DNA of 42,365 nucleotides from positions 1 through 42,365 of IMG/VR virus record IMGVR_UViG_3300009068_000070. One strand, 5' to 3'. A program made the translations under genes and the position numbers. The DNA comes from a virus. Shown one piece after another: positions 6,459 through 13,648 of this stretch. The first letter of the stretch is position 1, and each line of letters opens with the position of its first letter. The notes below the pieces were generated by a model. The model saw only the letters and a program-made list of their open reading frames with translations, was not told the origin of the DNA and did not search any database.

Positions 6459-7303
6459 TGTTCTTTAAACTCGCCCATAAATGCATCAGAAAGAGCTTCA
6501 CCTTCTAATCCAGAAGATTGATAAAGTTTAATTCTATCTTTTGTAAATTGAGGATTTTCTTTTAATGGTCTATTCCATATATTTACAAATTCTTTTAAGG
6601 AAAGAGTGTCTTTATCTTTAATTTGTTCATAATATTCTGGAGTTTTATAATTGTAAAAAGTTCCTGGATTGTCTTCTGCCTTTAAAACAAAATTTGAAAA
6701 TGCATATCTTTTACCAGAGGAAACTGGCTCTACTCCATGTGCATGTGGGGAGAATGCTCCATGTATAACTAAATCTCCTCTTTCTGGTTTAATGGTTAAA
6801 CGATTTTCTTCCGTTACTGCATCGCTTCTATTTCCATCTTTATCAATATTTACGTAAAATATTTCTCCGCCTGTAAAATCTCCAAAATATCCGACTAAAC
6901 CAAAATCTAAATCGCAACAAGTTTTCCATACATCTACTTGAGAAAGTCTATGACATTCTCCCTTTCCAGGAGAATCTGAATGTGTAAACATTCCTTCGTT
7001 CATTTCTGGAGTTATAATTAATACGTTGCCCTGTGGATGCATTACGTATTCTGGATATAAAAGTTCGCTAGCTTTTTCCCAAAGTGGGTGCATTGATTTA
7101 AGAGGTGGACTTACTTTATTTGCATACCAGCTTATAAGAGTGTCTCCATATTTATCACTCATATCATAATCTTTTAATTCATCTTCTACGGTTTTACATT
7201 CTTCATCAGTATAAAATCCTTTAAAAAGAAAAACTCCGCTTTGTGTTCCATAATCATCTGGGAAAAAAGAAACTTTAATACAATCTTCTCTATCATAAAA
7301 CAT
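6455..7303 (-). CDS. 2OG-Fe(II) oxygenase (prolyl-4-hydroxylase-like)
   Basis: 282 aa. The iron ligands of the double-stranded beta-helix fold are visible: His108 and Asp110 (MFTHSDSPG) and His189 (PHAHGVEP), with Arg199 (GKRYAFSN) as 2-oxoglutarate-binding residue and FTGGEIFY between them. Expected reaction: O2- and 2-oxoglutarate-dependent hydroxylation. It is the most diverged of the seven in the window, with a long insertion between the first two ligands and the GGE strand. Its ATG overlaps the stop of the 46-aa gene (TAATG), so the two are translationally coupled. Substrate unknown. Confidence 0.85.
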   Translation of the reverse strand: MFYDREDCIKVSFFPDDYGTQSGVFLFKGFYTDEECKTVEDELKDYDMSDKYGDTLISWYANKVSPPLKSMHPLWEKASELLYPEYVMHPQGNVLIITPEMNEGMFTHSDSPGKGECHRLSQVDVWKTCCDLDFGLVGYFGDFTGGEIFYVNIDKDGNRSDAVTEENRLTIKPERGDLVIHGAFSPHAHGVEPVSSGKRYAFSNFVLKAEDNPGTFYNYKTPEYYEQIKDKDTLSLKEFVNIWNRPLKENPQFTKDRIKLYQSSGLEGEALSDAFMGEFKEH

Positions 7304-7443
7304 TATTTTTTGACCACCTTTTTTATAAATCTTTCAAGTATCGATTCTTTATTTTTATGTTGTTCATGATTACACTCACTGCTGCAAACCTGTGGGTGAT
7401 TAAATTGTGGACTAGCCATCCACTTAGCAAAATGATGAACCAT
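7303..7443 (-). CDS. Microprotein, 46 aa, Cys/His-containing
   Basis: MVHHFAKWMASPQFNHPQ, then VCSSECNHEQH and a Lys-rich end (KKVVKK). The C...C.H..H pattern could bind a metal. An extended -10 box (TGC TATAAT) lies 9 bases upstream. The stop overlaps the next ATG in a TAATG junction. No family recognised. Confidence 0.6.
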   Translation of the reverse strand: MVHHFAKWMASPQFNHPQVCSSECNHEQHKNKESILERFIKKVVKK

Positions 7444-7461
7444 AGTATTTATATTATAGCA
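7444..7461 (-). promoter_or_regulatory. Extended -10 promoter
   Basis: Minus strand TGC TATAAT (7453-7461), nine bases before the ATG at 7443, giving a leader of only about three bases. It sits just downstream of the hairpin that ends the previous leftward unit. Confidence 0.65.
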
Positions 7462-7463
7462 TG

Positions 7464-7499
7464 CATAACCCCTACAGAGGCGGATCCGTAGGGGTTATG
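7464..7499 (-). terminator. Strong hairpin, probable terminator
   Basis: CATAACCCCTAC (7464-7475) pairs perfectly with GTAGGGGTTATG (7488-7499) around a 12-base loop that itself contains the palindrome CGGATCCG. It lies between two leftward transcription units. There is no T run on either side, so it is not a textbook intrinsic terminator. Confidence 0.55.
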
Positions 7500-7570
7500 T
7501 GCATTTTCATGCATACGCCAGGATTTACTCAACTAGCGTAATATCATTTTATATTATAATTGATAAAATA

Positions 7571-7762
7571 TCAAGATGTTGTTACAATATTTTTTTCTTC
7601 AAGCTGTTTTAAAACTTCTAAAAGCAAATAATTTACTGCAACTGTGCTTTTTTCAATACTTTCATCTGCATCTGTTTCACTCATACCGTTTTGTAGGCAA
7701 AGTGTTTTATTAGCTTCATCAAAAGCCAAATGCATTGTTTTTAATATTTCTTCTTTATTCAT
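7571..7762 (-). CDS. Hypothetical protein, 63 aa
   Basis: Starts MNKEEILKTMHLAFDEANK; mostly helical with an acidic middle (SETDADESIEK). GGAGAA lies 5 bases before the ATG, and the gene overlaps its upstream neighbour by 8 bases. Last gene of the leftward lysozyme operon, followed by the hairpin at 7464-7499. Function unknown. Confidence 0.65.
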   Translation of the reverse strand: MNKEEILKTMHLAFDEANKTLCLQNGMSETDADESIEKSTVAVNYLLLEVLKQLEEKNIVTTS

Positions 7763-7967
7763 TGTCTTCTCCTGGTTTAAAAGAAGGGACTGGCCCCAGT
7801 AGGTATCCCGCTTGATGATATTCTATCATTTTTTCAACTTCTTGTGAACCCACTACCTTGTTTGCAATAATTGATAGTAGGTCATAAATTCTATGTAGCA
7901 TTATATAAGTAACCATTGGTAAGTTATCTTCTAGATTACTCGTTTCCGCCTTCTGGTCTTCCTGCAT
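7755..7967 (-). CDS. Hypothetical protein, 70 aa
   Basis: Starts MQEDQKAETSNLEDNLPMV, followed by a probable amphipathic helix (TYIMLHRIYDLLSIIANKVV). GGTGG lies 5 bases before the ATG. It overlaps the 36-aa frame upstream by 32 bases and the 63-aa gene downstream by 8. A soluble helical microprotein; function unknown. Confidence 0.6.
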   Translation of the reverse strand: MQEDQKAETSNLEDNLPMVTYIMLHRIYDLLSIIANKVVGSQEVEKMIEYHQAGYLLGPVPSFKPGEDNE

Positions 7968-8046
7968 CTAACCACCATATTTCTCTACCCATAGCATCCG
8001 TTTCGGAAACTACTCCTGATTCAAATTCAAACTCTTTTTTGTTCAT
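7936..8046 (-). CDS. Microprotein, 36 aa
   Basis: Starts MNKKEFEFESGVVSETDAMG and ends with REIWWLDAGRPEGGNE. It overlaps the zinc-ribbon gene (20 bases) and the 70-aa gene (32 bases) in different frames, forming a chain of overlapping genes. The ribosome binding site is weak, so translation may rely on coupling. Supported mainly by filling the gap in the chain. Confidence 0.5.
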   Translation of the reverse strand: MNKKEFEFESGVVSETDAMGREIWWLDAGRPEGGNE

Positions 8047-8242
8047 CTACTAATTTTACTATATCTTCATACTTAGACAGACCCATGGTATTTTTATAAT
8101 TGCATTCAAGGCAGTATAGGTATATTAAAGATTCTCCGTCGCCATTGCATAAAAGAGAACCTTGATCCTGTGGGCATAAAAGCTTAGGAACAAGGCCCTC
8201 TTCCGAAAGTTTAATGTAAGTAGACACATACTGTATCTTCAT
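8027..8242 (-). CDS. Zinc-ribbon microprotein, 71 aa
   Basis: LLCPQDQGSLLC and YCLECNYKNTMG give two Cys pairs (C-x8-C and CxxC), a likely zinc ribbon. AAGGAAG lies before the ATG and the gene starts 12 bases after the lysozyme stop. Small zinc ribbons of this type are frequent in phage genomes and usually lack known function. Confidence 0.65.
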   Translation of the reverse strand: MKIQYVSTYIKLSEEGLVPKLLCPQDQGSLLCNGDGESLIYLYCLECNYKNTMGLSKYEDIVKLVDEQKRV

Positions 8243-8254
8243 TACACTTCCTTT

Positions 8255-8803
8255 CTAACTATTTGGGAACTTTAAATAAAATTCCTGCGCTCTTGGGGTT
8301 AAACCCTTCCAAGCTGACCAATCATTTCCGCCATTAGTCATATAATACGCTATCTCTGCATTTGTAGTTGGGTCAAACAATGACTCGTTTGACTTTAAGC
8401 TAAATTTTTCTTTACGATCTGTGCCGAGTTCACCCAACATATTGATCTGAAAAATTCCGTAAGAACTGTCTCCAGTATTCCTGTTACCATTGTATGCTAG
8501 TGGTCGTCCATTGGACTCCCTCTTAGCAATGGCCCAAGCCGTTTTAAGGGCTTTTCCTTCAAAACCTACTGCCCACAAAAGATTTTTTAAATCTTCATCT
8601 GACAGAGCCTCAGAAGGCTTGTAAACAGTATTGCTGTACTTCTCTAAGGTTTCTTTCTTAAGTTGTACTTCTGTCTTTGGTTGTACTATTAAAGCTTGTG
8701 CATATGTTGCATTAACTGTGTTGGAAAACAAAAACATTACTGTTAATGTTATCGCAGCATATTGATGAACAATATCGCTTAAGCTTTTCTTTATATTCTC
8801 CAT
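8255..8803 (-). CDS. Secreted lysozyme/lytic transglycosylase-like protein
   Basis: 182 aa from MENIKKSL; this start has AAAGGAGG 8 bases upstream, whereas an ATG two codons earlier would be too close to it. Residues 14-37 form a signal peptide with an A-x-A site (AQA, cut after Ala37). The catalytic domain follows: AIAKRESNGRPLAYN with Glu96 as the general acid and SSYGIFQINM, the hallmark of SLT/lysozyme-like folds. It should cleave the glycan backbone of peptidoglycan after export. Candidate endolysin, although the holin-like gene is 2.3 kb away on the other strand. First gene of a leftward operon with a strong promoter. Confidence 0.8.
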   Translation of the reverse strand: MENIKKSLSDIVHQYAAITLTVMFLFSNTVNATYAQALIVQPKTEVQLKKETLEKYSNTVYKPSEALSDEDLKNLLWAVGFEGKALKTAWAIAKRESNGRPLAYNGNRNTGDSSYGIFQINMLGELGTDRKEKFSLKSNESLFDPTTNAEIAYYMTNGGNDWSAWKGLTPRAQEFYLKFPNS

Positions 8804-8836
8804 TGGCATTTCCTCCTTTAGAGATAGCGAACTATA

Positions 8837-8866
8837 ATCATACCATTGTAACAAAGAATATGTCAA
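8837..8866 (-). promoter_or_regulatory. Strong leftward promoter
   Basis: Minus strand TTGACA (overlapping ATTTGACA, 8861-8866 reads TGTCAA on +), 18-base spacer ending in TGG, then TATGAT (8837-8842). Drives the lysozyme operon. Confidence 0.8.
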
Positions 8867-8878
8867 ATACTTTTTCTC

Positions 8879-8906
8879 TTGACATAGAATATCTATTTAG
8901 TATAAT
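8879..8906 (+). promoter_or_regulatory. Strong rightward promoter
   Basis: TTGACA (8879-8884), 16-base spacer, TATAAT (8901-8906): both hexamers perfect. It points at the RNR gene about 200 bp downstream and implies a long leader. Confidence 0.8.
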
Positions 8907-9106
8907 TCCAATAGGGGGGTCGGGGGGTCAGCAAATCAACAAAAATCAACATATATTATATATATGTATATATAGAGTATTATATATTACAGTTAACTAA
9001 AAAACAATCATAAAAATCTTTTTTCTTTTCTTTTATAAAAAAGTTTGATACACTTAGACTTCACTTAAAAAATAATCAATCCGTCAGGCGGAAGAAAAGG
9101 CGACAC

Positions 9107-11041
9107 ATGAAAAATACTATCGAAAACCCATATGAAAATTTTATTGCACTATCTAGATATGCTAAATGGGTAGAAGCAGAAGGACGCAGAGAGACATGGG
9201 GAGAAACAGTAGATAGATATTTTTCTTTTATGACAAACCATTTGCAGCAAAACCACAATTACATTCCAGATGAAAAGCTTGTTGCGGAATTAAAAGAGTT
9301 TGTATTTCAAAGAAATGTAATGCCGTCAATGAGAGCTGTAATGACTTCTGGCGCTGCACTAGATAGAGATAATGTTGCTGGATACAATTGTGCGTTCCTG
9401 CCAGTTGATTCTCCAAAATCATTTGATGAAACAATGTACATTTTGATGTGCGGAACTGGCGTTGGATTCTCTGTTGAATACAAGTACATTAACAAGCTTC
9501 CTCCAGTCCCAGAAACTTTGGAAAAATCAACTACAGTTATTACAGTAGAAGATTCTAAACAAGGTTGGGCAAAAGCATACCGTGAGTTGCTTGCATTATT
9601 ATGGTCTGGACAAATTCCATCAATAGATGTTACTAAAGTTAGACCAGCTGGAACAAGACTTAAGACAATGGGTGGTAGATCATCTGGTCCACAACCACTT
9701 GTAAACCTTTTTGATTTTACTATTGCAAAATTTAAAAACGCCACTGGTAGAAACCTTAAACCAATTGAGTGCCATGATATTATGTGCAAAATTGGAGAAG
9801 TTGTAGTTGTTGGCGGAGTTAGACGTTCTGCAATGATTTCTTTATCTAATATTAATGATATTGAGATGGCACAAGCAAAATCAGGAAACTGGTGGGAGCA
9901 AAGCCCACAACGTGCATTATCAAATAATTCAGTTGCATATTCTCGCAAACCAGAAATGGAACAGTTTATTTCTGAATGGAAATCTTTATATGATTCTAAG
10001 TCTGGGGAACGTGGTATATATAATGTAGCAGCAGCACAAGCACAAGCTGCAAAGTATGGTCGCAGAGATCCAGATATTCATTATGGAACTAATCCATGTT
10101 CTGAGATTATTTTGCGTCCTTATCAGTTTTGCAATCTTTCAGAAGTTGTATTGCGTGAAAATGATACTAAAAAAGATATTCAGCGCAAGGTACAGCTAGC
10201 AACTATTCTTGGTACATGGCAATCAACTCTTACAGATTTTAAATATCTTAGAAAAATTTGGAAAGATAACACAGAAGAAGAAAGACTTCTAGGAGTTTCT
10301 TTGACTGGGCAATTTGGTCACAAATTCATGTCTGGTAAAGAAGATTTAATTTCACTAGAAGCATTCTTAATGACATTGCGTGAAAAAGCAAGAGAAGTAA
10401 ACAGAGAAGAGTCTGGAAAAATTGGGATTCCAGAATCTGCAGCAATCACATGTGTTAAACCTTCTGGAACAGTATCTCAATTGGTTGGGGTATCTTCAGG
10501 AATGCACCCTTGGCATTCTCCATATTATATTCGCACAGTTCGTGGTTCAAAGGGAGATCCAATTTCAACATTTTTAAAAGAAGTTGGAATTCCAGTTGAA
10601 GATGATGTAATGAAGCCAAACGAGACTTATGTGTTTTCGTTTCCAGTAAAAGCACCAGAGGGTGCAATTGTTAGAAATGATTTAACAGCAATTGATCATT
10701 TAAATATATGGCTTGTATATCAACGTGCATGGTGTGAACACAAGCCTTCTATTACTGTATCAGTTAAAGAAGATGAATGGATGGAAGTAGGAGCATGGGT
10801 ATATAAAAACTTTGATGAAGTTTCTGGTATTTCATTTTTGCCTCATTCAGAGCACACATATAAACAAGCCCCATATCAAGAAATTTCAAAAGAAGAATAT
10901 GAGACTTTAGTGGCAAAAATGCCTAGTAATATTCGCTGGGAAGACTTGTCATTTTATGAGACAGAAGACGGAACTTCAACAAATGCAACACTGGCCTGTA
11001 GCTCAGATGGAAATTGCGAACTTGTAGATATTTCAGCTTAA
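9107..11041 (+). CDS. nrdJ: Class II (adenosylcobalamin-dependent) ribonucleotide reductase
   Basis: 644 aa, single-chain type resembling Lactobacillus ribonucleoside-triphosphate reductase (739 aa), with the shorter length common in phages. YNCAFLP near residue 93 carries the first redox cysteine. TNPCSEIILRP near residue 328 is the NxCxE active site with the radical-bearing Cys and the Glu. PSGTVSQLVG near residue 452 is the conserved phosphate-binding segment. The C-terminal ACSSDGNCELVD supplies the re-reducing cysteine pair. It makes deoxynucleotides for phage replication and works with or without oxygen. A ribosome binding site (AAAGGCG) precedes the ATG. Confidence 0.92.
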   Translation: MKNTIENPYENFIALSRYAKWVEAEGRRETWGETVDRYFSFMTNHLQQNHNYIPDEKLVAELKEFVFQRNVMPSMRAVMTSGAALDRDNVAGYNCAFLPVDSPKSFDETMYILMCGTGVGFSVEYKYINKLPPVPETLEKSTTVITVEDSKQGWAKAYRELLALLWSGQIPSIDVTKVRPAGTRLKTMGGRSSGPQPLVNLFDFTIAKFKNATGRNLKPIECHDIMCKIGEVVVVGGVRRSAMISLSNINDIEMAQAKSGNWWEQSPQRALSNNSVAYSRKPEMEQFISEWKSLYDSKSGERGIYNVAAAQAQAAKYGRRDPDIHYGTNPCSEIILRPYQFCNLSEVVLRENDTKKDIQRKVQLATILGTWQSTLTDFKYLRKIWKDNTEEERLLGVSLTGQFGHKFMSGKEDLISLEAFLMTLREKAREVNREESGKIGIPESAAITCVKPSGTVSQLVGVSSGMHPWHSPYYIRTVRGSKGDPISTFLKEVGIPVEDDVMKPNETYVFSFPVKAPEGAIVRNDLTAIDHLNIWLVYQRAWCEHKPSITVSVKEDEWMEVGAWVYKNFDEVSGISFLPHSEHTYKQAPYQEISKEEYETLVAKMPSNIRWEDLSFYETEDGTSTNATLACSSDGNCELVDISA

Positions 11042-11110
11042 TGGTAAACTTATAGGATTGGGTAACACCAAAATTCATGGGCAAACCCGCCCACGAGGAG
11101 ATGATAAAAA

Positions 11111-11353
11111 ATGGCTATCAAAAAATTTGATAAAGCTGATTTAAATAAAGATGGGAAAGTAACTATGCAAGAACAAATCTTAGCAGCAATAGGAACTTAC
11201 GGAAGAGCATTTTTGGCAGCAGCCACGGCTCTATATATGACTGGCAATACAAATCCAAAGGATTTAATTGCGGCTGGAGTAGCAGCAATTGCCCCAGTAA
11301 TCCTAAAGGCATTAAGCCCAAGCAATAAAGAGTTCGGATTTACATCCAAGTAA
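11111..11353 (+). CDS. Holin-like protein with N-terminal EF-hand loop
   Basis: 80 aa. Residues 10-21 (DLNKDGKVTMQE) form a complete 12-position EF-hand loop: Asp, Asn, Asp, Gly, Val and Glu in the canonical places. Two hydrophobic segments follow (about residues 31-44 and 52-68), separated by a short turn with a basic C terminus, an arrangement similar to r1t-type holins. A ribosome binding site (GAGGAG) precedes the start. A calcium-dependent holin would be unusual; it could instead be a structural membrane protein. A terminator follows. Confidence 0.6.
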   Translation: MAIKKFDKADLNKDGKVTMQEQILAAIGTYGRAFLAAATALYMTGNTNPKDLIAAGVAAIAPVILKALSPSNKEFGFTSK

Positions 11354-11370
11354 TTATTAGTCAATTGAGA

Positions 11371-11410
11371 ATGCCCTTATGCTAAAATAGTGTAAGGGTA
11401 TTTTCTTTTT
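11371..11410 (+). terminator. Intrinsic terminator with promoter in its loop
   Basis: ATGCCCTTA (11371-11379) pairs with TAAGGGTAT (11393-11401; one G-U pair), followed by TTTTCTTTTT. The loop contains TGC TAAAAT (11380-11388), an extended -10 box for the next gene. Confidence 0.8.
11380..11388 (+). promoter_or_regulatory. Extended -10 promoter inside terminator loop
   Basis: TGC TAAAAT, about 34 bases before the ATG at 11423; the start would fall in the 3' arm of the terminator stem. TAGGGG serves as ribosome binding site. Confidence 0.6.
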
Positions 11411-11422
11411 AGGGGTAAAAAA

Positions 11423-11767
11423 ATGGCAGCTCAAAAAAATTTTCAGGTAGACGAAAATGCAACGTTTACTTTTGAGGTGCAATATCTTGATGAAGACAAT
11501 CAACCAATACAATTAAACCATCACACAGCAAAAATGCAAGTAAGAGATACACAAGGCGGTAAAAAATTAGCATTTACATTATCTGATGTAGATGGAATAA
11601 CAATTACACCTTCACTTGGAAAACTTTCAGTTTCTGTTTCAGCAGAAAGAACTAAAAAACTTTTTTACCCAAAATCTGCATATGATTTAGTTTTAATTGA
11701 CCCTAGCGTAAATGTAACAAGACTTTTAGAAGGATATCTAACATTAAATAGGGCGGTGACACTGTAA
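11423..11767 (+). CDS. Virion protein, BppU-N-like
   Basis: 114 aa, all-beta. The pattern TFTFEVQYLDEDNQPIQL, then AKMQVRDTQGGKKLAFTL, and a C-terminal RLLEGYLTLNR resembles the N-terminal domain of phage baseplate upper protein/fibre adaptor families. First gene of the fibre cluster; its stop overlaps the next ATG (TAATG), so the pair is coupled. Probable fibre-attachment or baseplate component; exact role inferred. Confidence 0.65.
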   Translation: MAAQKNFQVDENATFTFEVQYLDEDNQPIQLNHHTAKMQVRDTQGGKKLAFTLSDVDGITITPSLGKLSVSVSAERTKKLFYPKSAYDLVLIDPSVNVTRLLEGYLTLNRAVTL

Positions 11768-12204
11768 TGGCAACCCGCCTGATTGTAACCGAAAATAACC
11801 CCCTAGTAGTAGTAAGAGCTTCTGGTGCCCCTGGAAGAACAATTATCAGTGGAGAAGGAAATCCAATAAATTCTCTTGGAGTCCCTGGAGATTTTTATTT
11901 TGATACACTCACAACAAGATTTTGGGGTCCAAAGTCTACATTATCTGACGAATGGCATATTGAAGATAGTTTTATCTTAGATAAACAAATTTCTTATATG
12001 TATTCTTGGGAAATGGCTCAAGTTACTGGACCAATACAGGGTATATATTCTGTGTCAATAAATCACAATTTGCAGTTCCACCCCAACGTATCAGTCAAGT
12101 CAAGCTCTGGAGACTTGTTAGAAACTGGAATAGACTATAATAGTATTAACCAAATAACATTGACAATGGCCCAGCCATTTTCGGGGACAGCATACCTGTC
12201 CTAA
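11767..12204 (+). CDS. Tail fibre/tip protein
   Basis: 145 aa. LGVPGDFYFDTLTTRFWGPK is the short element common in phage fibres between a Gly-rich segment and the shaft. The C-terminal half (VSINHNLQFHPNVSVKSSSG onward to GTAYLS) matches a small beta domain often placed at fibre tips. Coupled to the gene before it. Likely a structural fibre subunit. Confidence 0.7.
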   Translation: MATRLIVTENNPLVVVRASGAPGRTIISGEGNPINSLGVPGDFYFDTLTTRFWGPKSTLSDEWHIEDSFILDKQISYMYSWEMAQVTGPIQGIYSVSINHNLQFHPNVSVKSSSGDLLETGIDYNSINQITLTMAQPFSGTAYLS

Positions 12205-12218
12205 AAAGGAGATAAAAG

Positions 12219-13190
12219 ATGGCAAGAAAATTTTTAGTTAGTATTGATCTTAACAAAAATGAGTTACTCAATGCTAGAATTCAAAACTTAGGCGCAGCGC
12301 CTTCCAGTCCAGTATCAGGTCAGGTTTATTACAATACTGGCGATAATATTCTATATTTCTGGAATGGTACCGAGTGGATATCCACATCTGGTTCTCTAGA
12401 AGTAATTACAGATGCAATTGGGTCATATGTAGAAGGCGGAATTGGTTTAACAAAAGTATTTAATGATAGTACAAATGTAACAACAATAGATTTAGACAAT
12501 ACCGCAGTAACAGCTGGAACATATGGATCAATAACAAAAGTACCAACATTTACAGTTGATCAGCAAGGTAGACTTACAAGCGCAAGCGAAGCAAATTTAG
12601 TAATTCCACTTAGCACACAAACAACTGGAGACTATGTTGCAACAATTGTTGGAACACCAAATGAAGTTACAGTTTCTCCAAATAGTGGACATAATGCAGC
12701 AGTCACAATTGGATTACCAGATGATGTTGAAATTACTGGAAACTTACAAGTTGGCGGAAACTTAAATGTAATTGGAACAGTTAACTCTGTAAATACAACA
12801 CAGATTAATATAGAAGATAATAAGGTAAAACTTAATAGCAAATTTACTGGTGCCCCTACAACAGACGCAGGAATTGTTGTTGAACGTGGAACAGAAACAG
12901 ATGTTGAAATTTTATGGAATGAAACATCAGATAAATGGACATTAACAAATAACGGAACTAATTACCATGCAATTGCTAGAAAATATGCAGAAACACTTGG
13001 TTCGTCAGCAACATCTTATACAGTTACACACAATCTTGCAACAACAGATGTAACTGTTCAAATATTTGAAGCAGCTACGCCGTTTGCTCAGGTTGAAGCA
13101 GATGTTCAAAGATCAACTGCAAATGCTGTAGTAATTAACTTTGCTTCCGCACCAGCTGCTGGAGAATATAGAGTAGTTGTAGTAGGCTAA
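12219..13190 (+). CDS. Tail fibre protein
   Basis: 323 aa. The N-terminal module (ARKFLVSIDLNKNELLNARI, then PVSGQVYYNTGDNILYFWNG) is typical for attachment of phage fibres. The middle is a Gly/Thr/Val-rich shaft. The C-terminal domain (SYTVTHNLATTDVTVQIFEA to the end) is a beta tip domain. AAGGAG precedes the start. Structural, probably trimeric. Confidence 0.75.
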   Translation: MARKFLVSIDLNKNELLNARIQNLGAAPSSPVSGQVYYNTGDNILYFWNGTEWISTSGSLEVITDAIGSYVEGGIGLTKVFNDSTNVTTIDLDNTAVTAGTYGSITKVPTFTVDQQGRLTSASEANLVIPLSTQTTGDYVATIVGTPNEVTVSPNSGHNAAVTIGLPDDVEITGNLQVGGNLNVIGTVNSVNTTQINIEDNKVKLNSKFTGAPTTDAGIVVERGTETDVEILWNETSDKWTLTNNGTNYHAIARKYAETLGSSATSYTVTHNLATTDVTVQIFEAATPFAQVEADVQRSTANAVVINFASAPAAGEYRVVVVG

Positions 13191-13192
13191 CA

Positions 13193-13648
13193 ATGTCAAG
13201 ACAAATGCTAGTACCACTTAGACTCTTAGCTTTGTCAGCAGACCCAGAGTTTGGACAGGTTGGCGAAATTTATATAAACACAAACACCAAAAATTTGCGT
13301 GTTCATAATGGAACAACATGGATAGAACTTACTCCACCAAGTACTGACCCAACTCCATTTTATATGCATACCCATACTTTTGATGGTGATGTACATACAA
13401 TTGACATTCAAAATCAAATTGATTTTAAATCAATGTCAAACCCAGATACACCAAATTTAGTTCTACCACAAATAGTAGGTTATGATGGCGGAGATCCTAC
13501 TAATAATTTATCTAATCCTACATTTGTTAATGAAAATTTATTTGATGCAGGGTTTTTTGATGGATCAGAAGTAGTAATAGATACAGAAGCAGGGGGAGGC
13601 GGCTCAGCAGATTTTGATGCGCCATCGCTTGACGGAGGAGGATCATAA
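13193..13648 (+). CDS. Small virion protein with Gly/Asp-rich C terminus
   Basis: 151 aa. The N terminus (PEFGQVGEIYINTNTKNLRV) is the same kind of fibre-attachment module as in the gene before. FYMHTHTFDGDVHTIDI is His-rich and could bind a metal. The tail is Gly/Asp/Ser-rich (GGGGSADFDAPSLDGGGS). It starts two bases after the preceding stop and its last base is the first base of the next ATG. Probably a short fibre or connector. Confidence 0.65.
   Translation: MSRQMLVPLRLLALSADPEFGQVGEIYINTNTKNLRVHNGTTWIELTPPSTDPTPFYMHTHTFDGDVHTIDIQNQIDFKSMSNPDTPNLVLPQIVGYDGGDPTNNLSNPTFVNENLFDAGFFDGSEVVIDTEAGGGGSADFDAPSLDGGGS

Larger units (their letters stand above)
8804..9106. other. Divergent promoter region, lysozyme/RNR
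   Basis: 303 bp without a supported gene. It has consensus promoters in both directions, a tandem GGGGGGTC repeat near the expected rightward RNA 5' end (8914-8929), an AT-rich self-complementary stretch (about 8948-8995) and a second possible extended -10 (TGA TACACT, near 9050). I looked for a cobalamin-riboswitch-like motif and found none. Confidence 0.65.

Noticed and set aside
8804-8866. Longer lysozyme start (MTYSLLQWYDYSS)
   Set aside because: It would place the start inside the promoter and hide the signal peptide; AAAGGAGG fits the ATG at 8803.
8907-9106. Cobalamin riboswitch in the RNR leader
   Set aside because: Looked for because the enzyme needs adenosylcobalamin; no conserved cobalamin-box-like core was seen by eye.
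9307-9948. A 213-codon minus-strand open frame inside the RNR gene
   Set aside because: It is antisense to conserved RNR motifs and has no start signals; RNR is unambiguous.
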